A stretch of 64,000 nt of DNA, taken from NCBI RefSeq assembly GCF_014879975.1, contig NZ_CP062500.1, positions 2,232,001-2,296,000 on the forward strand, given 5' to 3'. The notes under the pieces were generated by a model that was given only the letters and a program-made list of their open reading frames with translations, had not been told where the DNA came from and did no database searches. Of this stretch, positions 37,609-47,861 are shown in pieces. Each line of letters begins with the position of its first letter. Positions within the stretch are counted from its first letter, which is position 1. Both the position numbers and the translations under genes were made by a program. The DNA is from Vibrio bathopelagicus. Its GTDB lineage: Bacteria; Pseudomonadota; Gammaproteobacteria; Enterobacterales; Vibrionaceae.

Positions 37609-38238
37609 TTAACGGATCATCTGTTTGGCTTGGTTGATCGAATGAATAATAGAGACACGATCAATGCCCTTTTGATTCGAATCGAGTATTTGTGTCCAAG
37701 CATCGATCGCTTGTTGATAGCGCATGCTAATGAAGTGATCGGTCGCAATCAGCATCAAAGCAGTTCGATCATTGGGATCAAGCAGCATAGATTGTTCCAG
37801 CAGCTCACTGACTTGATTGTTTATGGTTTGAGAGCTCAAGTAATACAGCGCCGTCGCTTTCGCTGCGTATAAGCCTGAAGGCGCTTGCTTGTCTAAACGA
37901 ATAGCATAGTCATAGCACGTGAACGCTGCATCAAACTCCCCTTTCTGCATATACACACCACCAAGCTTAAACCACAAATCAGATTGATTCGGGTCTTGCT
38001 CAAGGCTCTGTTGAAGCTCATCCTCAAAATCTGTCGTCGTGTAGATGTTGCTATCATCCAAAGGAAGTTGAGGTAACTCTTGTTTCAGTTGAGACCAGAC
38101 GAGCACACTTAAAGCCACTGCGGTAAGAGAAATCACTACATTGCCTTTTAGATAATTGCCATTCTTGCTCGCAGCAATAACGACCACAATCAAAAACAGA
38201 CTCATTAGTAGTAACGCAACCAACAACCAGATATCCAT
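37609..38238 (-). CDS. nrfG: NrfG-like TPR protein of cytochrome c assembly
   Basis: A 209-residue membrane-anchored protein with two N-terminal helices (about 3-22 and 30-48) followed by tetratricopeptide repeats (QSDLWFKLGGVYMQKGEFDAAF and similar units). It resembles NrfG and the C-terminal half of CcmI, which present apocytochrome to the heme lyase. Here it is outside the nrfB-F operon, on the minus strand beyond nrfA and the rhodanese. CcmI is an alternative name, but the short length and nrf context favour NrfG. Confidence 0.82.
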   Translation of the reverse strand: MDIWLLVALLLMSLFLIVVVIAASKNGNYLKGNVVISLTAVALSVLVWSQLKQELPQLPLDDSNIYTTTDFEDELQQSLEQDPNQSDLWFKLGGVYMQKGEFDAAFTCYDYAIRLDKQAPSGLYAAKATALYYLSSQTINNQVSELLEQSMLLDPNDRTALMLIATDHFISMRYQQAIDAWTQILDSNQKGIDRVSIIHSINQAKQMIR

Positions 38239-38370
38239 TCCACATTCCTTTTATTTAGCTCTATCTCCTACTCTATCGTTTTCGCCCTGCCTCGTTATTG
38301 ATCAAAGTTTAGCGTTCGAGATTTAGTGCTCAAACTTTCGCATAAAAGCGACGGGTTACGGTTAGGGCTA

Positions 38371-38426
38371 AGACCTAAGACCTAAGACCTAAGACCTAAG
38401 ACCTAAGACCTAAGACCTAAGACCTA
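38371..38426. repeat. Heptamer tandem repeat, 8 copies of AGACCTA
   Basis: Eight perfect, uninterrupted copies of a 7-base unit (AGACCTA, equivalently CCTAAGA) lie between gyrA and the nrfG-like gene. A degenerate unit (AGGGCTA) precedes them. Confidence 0.97.
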
Positions 38427-38461
38427 AACGAAGTGAGAAGAAAAGTGAAATGACAGGCAAT

Positions 38462-38491
38462 AAAAAACCGAGCACTTAGGCTCGGTTTTTT
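38462..38491 (-). terminator. Terminator of gyrA
   Basis: AAAACCGAGC pairs with GCTCGGTTTT around a 6-base loop, flanked by A and T runs. Confidence 0.9.
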
Positions 38492-38525
38492 CATTGGTAC
38501 TCTTAATTACTTAGTGTAATCGAGA

Positions 38526-41213
38526 TTACTCAGTGTCTTGCTCGCTATCACTTTCAGAGTCGGAAGCATCTGATGCTTGCTCTTCACTTGATTCAGAAAC
38601 AACTGTTCCTCCTGCGTTAATAGTTTCAGCGTTTACTGCGTCAGCATTTGCTTCTTCAGTTTCTTCGCCTTCAACAATCTCCGCTTCTTCTACTTCGTCG
38701 ATACGTTGTAGACCTACAACATTCTCGTCTTCAGCAGTACGAATCAGTGTCACACCTTGAGTGTTACGACCAACTTGGCTAACTTCCGCTACGCGAGTAC
38801 GTACTAATGTACCTGCGTCGGTGATCATCATCATTTCATCGCCTTCTTCAACCTGAACAGCACCAACTACTGGGCCATTACGATCAGAGACTTTGATAGA
38901 TACTACACCTTGCGTTGCACGGCCTTTCGTTGGGTATTCAGCCAGCTCAGTACGCTTACCGTAACCGTTTTGAGTCACAGTTAGGATATCGCCTTCGTTT
39001 GAAGGAACAATCAGTGAAACCACTTGATCGTCTTCTGGAAGCTTCATACCACGAACACCAGAGGCAGTACGACCCATTGGACGTACTTTGTCCTCGTTAA
39101 AGCGAACAACTTTGCCCGACTTCGAGAACAGCATGATGTCGCTATTACCATCAGTAATATCAACGCCAATCAGTGAATCATCGTCACGTAGGTTAACTGC
39201 GATTAAGCCGTTAGCACGTACGTTTGCGAATTGATCCAGTGATGTCTTCTTAACTGTACCGTCGCCTGTTGCCATGAAGATGAATTTCTCGTTTGAGAAT
39301 TCAGAAACAGGCAGGATAGCCGTAATACGCTCACCTTCTTCTAGAGGAAGAATGTTAACGATAGGCTTACCACGAGCGGTGCGGCTTGCTTGAGGCAGTT
39401 GGTAAACTTTCAAGCGGTATGTCTTACCACGAGTAGAGAAACATAAGATGTTATCGTGAGTATTAGCAACAAGCAGACGCTCAATGTAATCCTCATCTTT
39501 CATCTTAGTCGCACTCTTACCTTTACCACCACGACGCTGAGCTTCGTAGTCGCTTAGGATTTGGTACTTAACGTAACCTGCGTTAGAAAGTGTTACTACC
39601 ACGTCTTCTTGAGCAATTAGCTCTTCCATGTCGATGTCATGAACCGCTGCTGTGATTTCTGTACGACGTTCGTCGCCATAGATATCACGTACCGCTTCAA
39701 GTTCTTCACGGATCACTTCCATCAAACGCTCAGTGCTTGCAAGAATATGCATTAGCTCAGCGATCTCTTCTAGAAGTGCTTTGTATTCGTCTAGAATCTT
39801 CTCGTGCTCAAGGCCAGTTAGGCGGTGAAGACGAAGTTCTAGAATAGCTTGCGCTTGAGTTTCCGTTAGGAAGTATTGACCATCACGGATACCGTATTGG
39901 TCTTCAAGCCAATCTGGACGGGCTGCATCAGTACCAGCACGTTCAAGCATTGATGCAACGTTACCAAGATCCCAACCACGAGACACTAGACCAACTTTAG
40001 CTTCTGCTGGTGTTGGTGCGTTCTTGATCAGTTCAATGATTTCATCAATGTTTGCAAGCGCTAAAGATAGAGCTTCCAAGATATGTGCACGGTCGCGCGC
40101 TTTCTTCAGTTCGAAGATAGTACGACGTGTTACAACTTCACGACGGTGATCAACAAAACACTTCAACATATCTTTAATGTTGAAAAGTTGTGGTTGGCCG
40201 TTGTTCAGAGCAACCATGTTGATGCCGAAAGTTGTTTGCAGTTGAGTTTGTGAGTAAAGGTTGTTTAGTACAACTTCACCTACAGCATCACGCTTACATT
40301 CAATAACAATACGCATACCATCTTTATCAGATTCGTCACGCAGTGCACTGATGCCTTCAACTTTCTTGTCTTTTACAAGTTCTGCAATCTTCTCGATCAG
40401 ACGAGCTTTGTTCACTTGATACGGAATTTCAGTAACGATAATAGTTTCTTTACCGTTCTTTTCCATTTCAATGTTCGCTCGCGAGCGCATGTAAACTTTG
40501 CCACGACCAGTCTTATATGCATCAACAATGCCCTTACGGCCACTGATTAATGCTGCTGTCGGGAAGTCTGGACCAGGGATGTAGTCCATTAGCTCATCAA
40601 TAGTGATGTCTTCATTATTGATAAATGCTAAACAGCCATCAACAACTTCGCCAAGGTTATGCGGCGGGATGTTGGTAGCCATACCTACTGCGATACCAGA
40701 AGCACCGTTAACCAATAGGTTTGGTATTTTTGTTGGTAAAACTGCTGGTATTTGCTCGGTTCCATCATAGTTAGGAACGAAGTCAACCGTATCTTTATCA
40801 AGATCCGTTAATAGCTCACCAGCTATTTTTGACATACGAACTTCGGTATAACGCATTGCCGCAGCTGAATCGCCGTCAACCGAACCAAAGTTACCTTGGC
40901 CATCGACTAACATATAGCGTAGTGAAAACGGCTGAGCCATACGAACAATTGACTCGTATACCGCACTATCACCGTGTGGGTGATATTTACCGATTACATC
41001 GCCTACTACACGAGCAGACTTTTTATATGCTTTGTTCCAATCATTACCTAATACATTCATCGCGAACAAAACGCGGCGGTGTACTGGTTTTAGGCCATCA
41101 CGCACATCTGGAAGGGCACGACCAACGATGACGGACATCGCGTAGTCTAGGTATGAACCTCTAAGCTCATCTTCAATATTTACGGGCGTGATCTCTTTCG
41201 CTAGATCGCTCAT
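38526..41213 (-). CDS. gyrA: DNA gyrase subunit A
   Basis: An 895-residue type II topoisomerase subunit. The catalytic Tyr122 is in AMRYTEVRM. The quinolone-determining region reads [11 protein letters not shown], with Ser83 and Glu87. The C-terminal beta-pinwheel carries the GyrA-box QRRGGKG and ends in a long acidic tail (rich in Glu, Asp, Ser, Ala), somewhat longer than in E. coli (875). It introduces negative supercoils together with GyrB. The gene is monocistronic, with its own terminator. Confidence 0.98.
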   Translation of the reverse strand: MSDLAKEITPVNIEDELRGSYLDYAMSVIVGRALPDVRDGLKPVHRRVLFAMNVLGNDWNKAYKKSARVVGDVIGKYHPHGDSAVYESIVRMAQPFSLRYMLVDGQGNFGSVDGDSAAAMRYTEVRMSKIAGELLTDLDKDTVDFVPNYDGTEQIPAVLPTKIPNLLVNGASGIAVGMATNIPPHNLGEVVDGCLAFINNEDITIDELMDYIPGPDFPTAALISGRKGIVDAYKTGRGKVYMRSRANIEMEKNGKETIIVTEIPYQVNKARLIEKIAELVKDKKVEGISALRDESDKDGMRIVIECKRDAVGEVVLNNLYSQTQLQTTFGINMVALNNGQPQLFNIKDMLKCFVDHRREVVTRRTIFELKKARDRAHILEALSLALANIDEIIELIKNAPTPAEAKVGLVSRGWDLGNVASMLERAGTDAARPDWLEDQYGIRDGQYFLTETQAQAILELRLHRLTGLEHEKILDEYKALLEEIAELMHILASTERLMEVIREELEAVRDIYGDERRTEITAAVHDIDMEELIAQEDVVVTLSNAGYVKYQILSDYEAQRRGGKGKSATKMKDEDYIERLLVANTHDNILCFSTRGKTYRLKVYQLPQASRTARGKPIVNILPLEEGERITAILPVSEFSNEKFIFMATGDGTVKKTSLDQFANVRANGLIAVNLRDDDSLIGVDITDGNSDIMLFSKSGKVVRFNEDKVRPMGRTASGVRGMKLPEDDQVVSLIVPSNEGDILTVTQNGYGKRTELAEYPTKGRATQGVVSIKVSDRNGPVVGAVQVEEGDEMMMITDAGTLVRTRVAEVSQVGRNTQGVTLIRTAEDENVVGLQRIDEVEEAEIVEGEETEEANADAVNAETINAGGTVVSESSEEQASDASDSESDSEQDTE

Positions 41214-41504
41214 AGAGCCATTTTCCCTCTATAGTCAGATCGTATTTTTGAATACGTATAAGACCGAAAAATATAACACAAATTTACCTACGGAGGCATC
41301 ACTTTCCCTCTCCTTTTACCATCTTGTGACCCTTGTAGCCAATCTATTGATGAGAAATTGCACCTCAGCGTCATATCTTGCTGAAACATGGTCACTTTAC
41401 ACCCAATAAACTAGCAAAATTGTAGATCTTCTGGTCAGCAGGAAAAGGCAAGTTATAATGCCTGCAATTTCATGGATGCATTATTTAACTTGGAAATGCC
41501 GATT

Positions 41505-42215
41505 ATGACTAAATCACAGAACGTAGACCCAGCAGAAATCAAAAAATTCGAAGACATGGCGTCGCGCTGGTGGGATCTAGAAGGCGAATTTAAGCCACTA
41601 CATCAAATTAATCCGTTGCGCTTAAATTACGTGCTAGAAAAAGCCGAAGGCCTATTTGGCAAGAAAGTACTCGATGTTGGCTGCGGTGGCGGTATTTTGG
41701 CTGAGAGCATGGCCGTTGAGGGAGCGGTCGTCACCGGACTAGATATGGGTAAAGAGCCCTTAGAAGTCGCTCGTCTGCACGCATTGGAAACCGGCACCAA
41801 GCTAGATTACATTCAGAGCACCATTGAAGACCATGCGGAGCAAAACCCACAAACGTATGATGTAGTGACGTGCATGGAAATGCTAGAGCACGTTCCTGAC
41901 CCACAATCGGTTATCTCGGCTTGCTCAAAGTTGGTTAAACCAGGTGGCCATGTGTTCTTCTCAACATTGAACCGTAACTTTAAGTCTTACCTGTTTGCGA
42001 TTGTTGGTGCAGAGAAGCTACTGAAAATAGTCCCAGAAGGCACGCACGAGCACGAGAAGTTCATTCGCCCTGCTGAACTCATTAAGATGATAGACAACAC
42101 GCCACTCCAAGAACTTGGCATTACAGGGCTGCATTACAACCCACTAACAGACACGTATCGTTTAGGGTCGAATGTCGATGTGAATTACATCGTTCACACT
42201 CAAAACTTGGGCTAA
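41505..42215 (+). CDS. ubiG: UbiG, bifunctional O-methyltransferase of ubiquinone synthesis
   Basis: A 236-residue SAM-dependent methyltransferase. The SAM motif is [16 protein letters not shown], with [11 protein letters not shown] and [13 protein letters not shown] typical of UbiG. It makes both O-methylations of the ubiquinone ring. The ATG at 41505 (MTKSQNVDP) gives the usual family length; a 41472 start is possible but has an atypical extension. gyrA and ubiG are divergent neighbours, as in E. coli. Confidence 0.96.
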   Translation: MTKSQNVDPAEIKKFEDMASRWWDLEGEFKPLHQINPLRLNYVLEKAEGLFGKKVLDVGCGGGILAESMAVEGAVVTGLDMGKEPLEVARLHALETGTKLDYIQSTIEDHAEQNPQTYDVVTCMEMLEHVPDPQSVISACSKLVKPGGHVFFSTLNRNFKSYLFAIVGAEKLLKIVPEGTHEHEKFIRPAELIKMIDNTPLQELGITGLHYNPLTDTYRLGSNVDVNYIVHTQNLG

Positions 42216-42512
42216 AAAATATCGGTAGCCCTACCGTAAAATATTTTGTAAAAAAGACGAATGAAAAGAGTTGCAATTACCATAAGTTTGCGACTTTTTT
42301 CAGTCTAAATTTCGTGCGCTAGCTTCCATTTTGACCACCTCGATTTAAATTTAATCGTCCAAAATCCATTGCCTATTTTACCCAAAGATCAAGAGATTTT
42401 TTTTTATGGGCGTGCAAAAATAAAGCATCCTTAAAAGTCGACTTTTGTACAATCAAGTCACGTCTAACTTCATCAGTTAGTGGTCACTTACAGTTTTTTT
42501 TCAATCCACCAC

Positions 42513-42521
42513 TTATCCACA
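42513..42521 (+). promoter_or_regulatory. DnaA box upstream of nrdA
   Basis: TTATCCACA is the exact DnaA consensus 9-mer, about 200 bases upstream of the nrdA start. DnaA control of nrdAB is known in E. coli. Confidence 0.65.
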
Positions 42522-42588
42522 AGCAACCCCATTTCTTTACCTTGAAAATATCAGTTGTAGCACTATCTTGTAACCCAACAAACAAATG

Positions 42589-42604
42589 ACCCTATATGTT
42601 GTGT
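42589..42604 (+). promoter_or_regulatory. NrdR box 1 upstream of nrdA
   Basis: ACCCTATATGTTGTGT matches the NrdR-box consensus ACACWATATATWGTGT at 14 of 16 positions. Confidence 0.8.
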
Positions 42605-42609
42605 TTGAA

Positions 42610-42625
42610 CTACAATATATGGGTA
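42610..42625 (+). promoter_or_regulatory. NrdR box 2 upstream of nrdA
   Basis: CTACAATATATGGGTA keeps the NrdR core ACAATATAT and lies 21 bases (two helical turns) after box 1, consistent with paired NrdR binding. Confidence 0.7.
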
Positions 42626-42721
42626 GACCAAGATCACAAAGCCGAAACGTAATTTACAAAAATTACACAGAAATACACAAAAACACGGCCTTGTTCAGTT
42701 TTGTTAGGGAAATTAAGCAGA

Positions 42722-45004
42722 ATGAACCAACAACTTACTGTTACCAAGCGTAACGGGCGCAAAGAAACGATCGATTTAGAGAAAATCCATCGAGTGATCA
42801 CATGGGCAGCTGAAGGCTTGCACAATGTTTCTGTATCACAAGTAGAATTGAAAGCTCACATTCAGTTTTACGATGGCATTACCACAACTGACATTCATGA
42901 GACAATCATCAAGTCAGCAGCGGATTTAATCTCTGAAGAGACTCCTGATTACCAATATCTAGCAGCACGTCTGTCTGTGTTCCACCTACGTAAAAAAGCG
43001 TACGGTGAATACGAGCCACCTGCTCTTTATGACCATGTTGCAAAACTGGTTGATATGGGTAAATACGATAGCCACCTAATAGAAGACTACACGAAAGCTG
43101 AATTCGAAGAGCTTGACGCGTACATCGACCACAAGCGTGACTTAAACTTTTCTTACGCGGCGGTTAAGCAGCTTGAAGGTAAATACTTCGTGCAGAACCG
43201 TGTAACAAAAGAAATCTACGAGAGTGCTCAGTTCCTTTACATCCTAGTTGCTGCGTGTTTATTCGGTAAATACCCGAAATCAACGCGTCTGGATTACATC
43301 AAACGTTTTTACGACGCCTCGTCTACGTTTAAGATTTCTCTGCCTACACCAATTATGTCTGGTGTACGTACGCCTACTCGTCAATTCAGTTCATGTGTAC
43401 TGATTGAGTGTGGTGACAGCCTTGATTCTATCAACGCAACAGCAAGCTCTATTGTTCGTTACGTATCTCAACGTGCTGGTATTGGTATCAACGCAGGTCG
43501 TATCCGTGCGCTTGGTTCTGAAATCCGTAATGGTGAAGCGTTCCACACTGGCTGTATCCCTTTCTACAAATACTTCCAAACAGCAGTAAAATGTTGTTCT
43601 CAAGGCGGTGTTCGTGGCGGCGCAGCAACAGTGTTCTACCCACTATGGCACGGTGAAGTTCAGTCTCTATTAGTACTGAAAAACAACCGCGGCGTTGAAG
43701 AGAACCGTGTTCGTCACATGGACTACGGCGTACAGCTGAACAAGCTTATGTACTCTCGTCTTGTTCAAGGTGGCAACATCAGCCTGTTCTCACCTTCTGA
43801 CGTACCTGGCCTTTACGACGCGTTCTTCGAAAACCAAGAGCGTTTTGAGGCGCTTTACGTTAAGTACGAAAACGATCCTTCAGTGAAGCGTGAAACGGTT
43901 AAGGCCGTTGAGCTATTCTCTCTGCTAATGCAAGAGCGTGCTTCTACTGGTCGTATCTACATTCAGAACGTTGACCACTGTAATACACACAGCCCGTTTG
44001 ATTCTGAAGTAGCACCTGTTCGTCAATCGAACCTATGTCTAGAAATCGCGCTACCAACTAAGCCGCTTTCTAACGTAGAAGATGACGAAGGTGAGATTGC
44101 ACTATGTACGCTTTCAGCGTTTAACCTAGGCGCAATCAACGAGCTAGACGATCTGGCTGAGCTTTCTGAATTGGTTGTTCGTGCTCTAGATGCACTGCTT
44201 GATTACCAAGACTACCCGCTTCCAGCAGCACGCAAGTCGACAATGAACCGTCGTACTCTAGGTGTGGGTGTAATCAACTACGCATACTACTTAGCGAAGA
44301 ATGGTGTTAAGTACTCTGATGGCAGCGCAAATGGCCTGACTCACCGTACTTTTGAAGCAATTCAATACCACTTGTTAAAAGCGTCTGTTGACCTAGCGAA
44401 AGAGCAAGGCCGTTGCCCATCTTTCCACGAAACCAACTACGCGAAAGGCCTACTGCCAATCGATACTTACAAAAAAGATATCGACTTAGTATGTGAAGAA
44501 CCACTGCATTATGATTGGGACACGCTACGTGAAGAGATCATGGAGCACGGCCTACGTAACTCTACGCTAACAGCGCTTATGCCTTCTGAGACTTCGTCTC
44601 AAATCTCGAACGCGACTAACGGTATCGAGCCACCACGTGGGTACGTATCAGTTAAGGCATCGAAAGACGGCATCCTGAAGCAAGTGGTTCCTGATTTCCT
44701 AAATCTTAAAGAGAACTACGAGCTACTTTGGAACATTGGTAATAACGATGGTTACCTTCACTTAGTGGGTATCATGCAAAAATTCGTTGACCAAGCTATC
44801 TCTGCAAACACTAACTATGATCCAAGTGTTTACGACAGCGGTAAAGTACCAATGAAGCAGCTGCTTAAAGACTTGCTAACAGCGTACAAGTACGGTGTTA
44901 AGACGCTTTATTACCATAACACGCGTGATGGTGCTAAAGACGACCAAGGCGATGCAGTTCAAGTGCCGGAAGAAGATTGTGAAGGTGGCGGTTGTAAGAT
45001 CTAA
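42722..45004 (+). CDS. nrdA: Ribonucleotide reductase class Ia, alpha subunit
   Basis: A 760-residue enzyme that makes deoxyribonucleoside diphosphates. An N-terminal ATP cone (TVTKRNGRKETIDLEKIHRV region) is followed by the active-site cysteines in FSSCVLIE, NLCLE and ALCTLSAFN, and a C-terminal redox pair in CEGGGCKI. The ATG at 42722 is the family start; the frame extends to a TTG at 42701. It precedes nrdB by 101 bases. Control by NrdR and DnaA is suggested by upstream sites. Confidence 0.98.
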   Translation: MNQQLTVTKRNGRKETIDLEKIHRVITWAAEGLHNVSVSQVELKAHIQFYDGITTTDIHETIIKSAADLISEETPDYQYLAARLSVFHLRKKAYGEYEPPALYDHVAKLVDMGKYDSHLIEDYTKAEFEELDAYIDHKRDLNFSYAAVKQLEGKYFVQNRVTKEIYESAQFLYILVAACLFGKYPKSTRLDYIKRFYDASSTFKISLPTPIMSGVRTPTRQFSSCVLIECGDSLDSINATASSIVRYVSQRAGIGINAGRIRALGSEIRNGEAFHTGCIPFYKYFQTAVKCCSQGGVRGGAATVFYPLWHGEVQSLLVLKNNRGVEENRVRHMDYGVQLNKLMYSRLVQGGNISLFSPSDVPGLYDAFFENQERFEALYVKYENDPSVKRETVKAVELFSLLMQERASTGRIYIQNVDHCNTHSPFDSEVAPVRQSNLCLEIALPTKPLSNVEDDEGEIALCTLSAFNLGAINELDDLAELSELVVRALDALLDYQDYPLPAARKSTMNRRTLGVGVINYAYYLAKNGVKYSDGSANGLTHRTFEAIQYHLLKASVDLAKEQGRCPSFHETNYAKGLLPIDTYKKDIDLVCEEPLHYDWDTLREEIMEHGLRNSTLTALMPSETSSQISNATNGIEPPRGYVSVKASKDGILKQVVPDFLNLKENYELLWNIGNNDGYLHLVGIMQKFVDQAISANTNYDPSVYDSGKVPMKQLLKDLLTAYKYGVKTLYYHNTRDGAKDDQGDAVQVPEEDCEGGGCKI

Positions 45005-45023
45005 ACCGCAATAAACATTAAGA

Positions 45024-45050
45024 CCCCAGAGAAGTTATCTTCTCTGGGTT
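45024..45050 (+). terminator. Hairpin between nrdA and nrdB, possible attenuator
   Basis: CCCAGAGAAG and CTTCTCTGGG form a perfect 10-bp stem with a TTAT loop, followed by only three T before AAAG. It resembles a weak intrinsic terminator inside the operon. Confidence 0.6.
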
Positions 45051-45105
45051 TAAAGCATTAACAGGGTTCGTTTTATTGCGGGTCCTTAAAGGATTTGAGG
45101 CATTT

Positions 45106-46239
45106 ATGGCTTACAGTACTTTTTCTCAACAAAAAAATGACCAACTAAAAGAACCAATGTTCTTAGGTCAGTCGGTAAACGTTGCACGTTACGACCAACA
45201 GAAATTCGAAATCTTCGAAAAGTTGATAGAAAAGCAGCTTTCTTTCTTCTGGCGCCCAGAAGAAGTAGACGTGTCTAGCGACCGTATCGACTACAACAAG
45301 CTTCCTGAGCATGAAAAGCACATCTTCATCTCTAACCTGAAGTATCAAACACTTCTAGATTCTATCCAAGGCCGCAGCCCTAACGTTGCCCTACTTCCTT
45401 TGGTATCACTGCCAGAAGTTGAAACTTGGATTGAGACTTGGTCATTCTCTGAAACGATTCACTCTCGTTCATACACGCACATCATCCGTAACATCGTAAA
45501 TGATCCAGGCGTAGTATTTGACGACATCGTTGAAAACGAAGAGATCCTGAAGCGTGCAAAAGACATCGCGTTTTACTACGACGATTTGATCAAGCTGACG
45601 GCTGACTACCACCGCTACGGTGAAGGCAACCACAACATCAACGGCGAAGACGTTAAGATTTCACTTCATGACCTGAAGAAGAAGCTTTACGTATGTCTAA
45701 TGTCTGTAAACGCACTGGAAGCGATTCGTTTCTACGTGAGTTTTGCATGTTCATTCGCATTCGCTGAACGTGAGCTAATGGAAGGTAACGCGAAGATCAT
45801 CAAGCTAATCGCTCGTGATGAAGCACTTCACCTTACTGGTACACAGCACATGATCAACTTGCTGCGTAACGGCCAAGATGACTTCGAGTTCATGCAGATC
45901 GCTGAAGAGTGTAAGCAAGAGTGTTTCGACCTATTCAAAGAAGCGGCAGAGCAAGAAAAAGAGTGGGCAGAATACCTATTCAAAGATGGCTCTATGATTG
46001 GTCTGAACAAAGACATTCTTTGCCAATACGTTGAATACATTACCAACATCCGTATGCAAGCTGTTGGTTTAGGTACTGCTTACCCAGACGCAACATCGAA
46101 CCCAATTCCATGGATCAACGCATGGTTATCTTCAGATAACGTACAAGTTGCTCCACAAGAAGCAGAAATCAGTTCTTACCTAGTTGGTCAAATCGACAAC
46201 GAAGTAAAAGCTGATGACTTTGAAGGATTTGAGCTGTAA
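45106..46239 (+). CDS. nrdB: Ribonucleotide reductase class Ia, beta subunit
   Basis: A 377-residue diiron-tyrosyl radical protein. Metal-ligand helices are recognisable in [19 protein letters not shown] (blocks of the E-x-x-H pattern) and [21 protein letters not shown]-type regions are replaced by the NrdB Ia pattern. The start at 45106 (MAYSTFSQ) has GAGG upstream. It overlaps yfaE by one base (TAATG), so the ferredoxin that repairs its cofactor is translated with it. Confidence 0.97.
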   Translation: MAYSTFSQQKNDQLKEPMFLGQSVNVARYDQQKFEIFEKLIEKQLSFFWRPEEVDVSSDRIDYNKLPEHEKHIFISNLKYQTLLDSIQGRSPNVALLPLVSLPEVETWIETWSFSETIHSRSYTHIIRNIVNDPGVVFDDIVENEEILKRAKDIAFYYDDLIKLTADYHRYGEGNHNINGEDVKISLHDLKKKLYVCLMSVNALEAIRFYVSFACSFAFAERELMEGNAKIIKLIARDEALHLTGTQHMINLLRNGQDDFEFMQIAEECKQECFDLFKEAAEQEKEWAEYLFKDGSMIGLNKDILCQYVEYITNIRMQAVGLGTAYPDATSNPIPWINAWLSSDNVQVAPQEAEISSYLVGQIDNEVKADDFEGFEL

Positions 46240-46517
46240 TGCCAACAATCAAAATCAACAAACTGACTTCGATTGAATCTAACCCGTCGAATACTCTATT
46301 GGAAACAATGGAACAAGCGGGCTTAGAACCAGAATACAACTGCCGAGATGGGCACTGTGGCGCTTGTCGTTGCACGTTGGATTCCGGTGAAGTTGAGTAC
46401 GTTGGTTTTGCTATGGCTTACACACAAGGCGATGAAATTTTGCCATGCATCTGCAAAGCAAAAACCGATTTGTCGCTAAGTAACGTGATTCACAGAAATA
46501 AGAAGAAGCGCGCCTAA
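46239..46517 (+). CDS. yfaE: YfaE-like [2Fe-2S] ferredoxin for NrdB maintenance
   Basis: A 92-residue plant-type ferredoxin. The four cluster cysteines are in CRDGHCGACRC and LPCICKAK. In E. coli YfaE reduces the diferric centre of NrdB to regenerate the tyrosyl radical. It starts one base inside the nrdB stop and closes the nrdA-nrdB-yfaE operon, which ends at a strong terminator. Confidence 0.95.
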   Translation: MPTIKINKLTSIESNPSNTLLETMEQAGLEPEYNCRDGHCGACRCTLDSGEVEYVGFAMAYTQGDEILPCICKAKTDLSLSNVIHRNKKKRA

Positions 46518-46651
46518 CCCATTCGGCTTAAGCTCGCTTGCTTAGTTTTATTTTGTTTGGTTTCGCTTTAGATTGAGTTACGTAAGTTCAAATGCTTTAT
46601 TTTTGAAATGCTTTAGGTTTAAAGCAGCGCTTCTTCAAAGATAACAAATAT

Positions 46652-46691
46652 AAAAAAGGGTCCGCCTCCTCTAGGAATGCGGACCCTTTTT
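46652..46691. terminator. Bidirectional terminator between yfaE and napF-like gene
   Basis: AAAAAAGGGTCCGC pairs with GCGGACCCTTTTT around a 13-base loop, with A and T runs on the two sides; it serves both convergent units. Confidence 0.9.
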
Positions 46692-46779
46692 CTATTCATG
46701 TCTTTAGGCCTCTGAGACCAACTCACCTATAGCTCAACCAAAGTGTTCCTGTTGGTTCCCACTAAGCCAAACCAGACGC

Positions 46780-47295
46780 TTACTGTTGAGTCAGATTCAG
46801 TGTCACTGATCCAATATAACAAGCGCTTCGGCACTCTCCACAACCATTACACTTATCTTGAGCTACCGTAGGCAACTCCCCAACCTCGATGTGTATCGCA
46901 CCGACCGAACAAGCGGTCTGACACGCATTGCAATCCATTTGCATGTAATTGTTACAGCTATCAGCAAAGCTAGGCTTGAGGTCGATATAAGGCGTGACCG
47001 TTTGATGAAGCGCACCAGTCGGGCATACTTCAATGCACTTATCACATAGCGAACAACTGTTGTAATCCAAATTTAGCAGCGCACTGCCCTCTAGCATCTC
47101 AATGACGCTATTTGGACACGCTTGCTCACACAAACCACAACCGTCGCAAAGACGCTCAAACAGCACCTCATCGACTGCTCTTGGTGGCCTTGCATGCAAG
47201 CGCTGTGATTTTTCTTCATAACTCGCGGCGGCTTTAACCGGTTTAGAAAGCCGAGTTAAGAAACCACGTCTATTTGAATTTATTTGTTCAAGCAT
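46780..47295 (-). CDS. napF: NapF-like ferredoxin-type protein
   Basis: A 171-residue cytoplasmic iron-sulfur protein with Cys groups CDGCGLCEQACP, CSLCDKCIEVCP, CNACQTACS and CNGCGECRSACY, a NapF-like pattern for three to four [4Fe-4S] clusters. NapF helps deliver or activate molybdoenzymes in the cytoplasm before export. It is not next to napDABC here but pairs with a TorD-type chaperone (one-base overlap) opposite dmsABC, so it may serve DmsA. The nap-specific name is therefore provisional. Confidence 0.8.
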   Translation of the reverse strand: MLEQINSNRRGFLTRLSKPVKAAASYEEKSQRLHARPPRAVDEVLFERLCDGCGLCEQACPNSVIEMLEGSALLNLDYNSCSLCDKCIEVCPTGALHQTVTPYIDLKPSFADSCNNYMQMDCNACQTACSVGAIHIEVGELPTVAQDKCNGCGECRSACYIGSVTLNLTQQ

Positions 47296-47861
47296 TAGTC
47301 AATATATAACTTTTTAGTAGCAACGTTTAAATTATATTCAGATGTTAATTGCTTAAGCCAATCTATTACATCACTTGATAGCTTCTTATAAAAAGACAAC
47401 TCTGATGCTGAATTAAATTTTTCCAAATAAACAGAAGACCAGGTTAATAAGTGAATCTCTAATAATTCACGAGCTGAATCAATATTATTATTTTCTAACA
47501 AATATGCATGTGCGAGTAGCATTAAACCAAACTGGTCTTCAGGCTCTCTTAAGCCCGTATCTAATTCTATATGATTCAATTCTAAAAACTGTCGATATTC
47601 CACAGTCGATGCGCCAAACACAATACGGTCTTTATCGAGATAAACAGAGCCCCAAGGCGGAGCTGGCATGTCTCCAACCCCTTCAAACAGTCGACTAAAC
47701 TCTGCAGTTAGCGCATCTTCCTGCTCGTTTTGAAGTGCCCGTAAGCAATCTTCTGATAATACTTGGCTCTCTACTAAAGCTTGAACAATATCTATTAACT
47801 GTTTTTTATTGGTTGCTTGATAAAATAATGAACCGAGCAATTTATGCGTATCAATAATCAT
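47295..47861 (-). CDS. TorD/DmsD-family molybdoenzyme chaperone
   Basis: A 188-residue all-helical protein of the TorD/DmsD family. The stretch FSRLFEGVGDMPAPPWGSVYLDKD is characteristic, as is the PEDQFGLMLLAHAYLLEN region. These chaperones bind the Tat signal and apo form of DmsA/TorA-type enzymes until the cofactor is inserted. It overlaps napF by one base and is divergent from dmsA, its likely client. It could be named dmsD on context, but the subfamily is uncertain. Confidence 0.85.
   Translation of the reverse strand: MIIDTHKLLGSLFYQATNKKQLIDIVQALVESQVLSEDCLRALQNEQEDALTAEFSRLFEGVGDMPAPPWGSVYLDKDRIVFGASTVEYRQFLELNHIELDTGLREPEDQFGLMLLAHAYLLENNNIDSARELLEIHLLTWSSVYLEKFNSASELSFYKKLSSDVIDWLKQLTSEYNLNVATKKLYID

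Larger units (their letters stand above)
42216..42721 (+). promoter_or_regulatory. nrdA promoter region
   Basis: 506 bases without a gene. A weak hairpin CGGTA/TACCG with a T-rich 3' side (42224-42249) may end ubiG. Further on there is a perfect DnaA box and two NrdR-type boxes, listed separately. T-rich tracts (42397-42407, 42493-42501) separate them. Confidence 0.65.

Noticed and set aside
38371..38426. Heptamer array as a CRISPR array or telomere-like end
   Set aside because: There are no spacers, no cas genes, and the array is embedded between ordinary genes; it is a simple tandem repeat.
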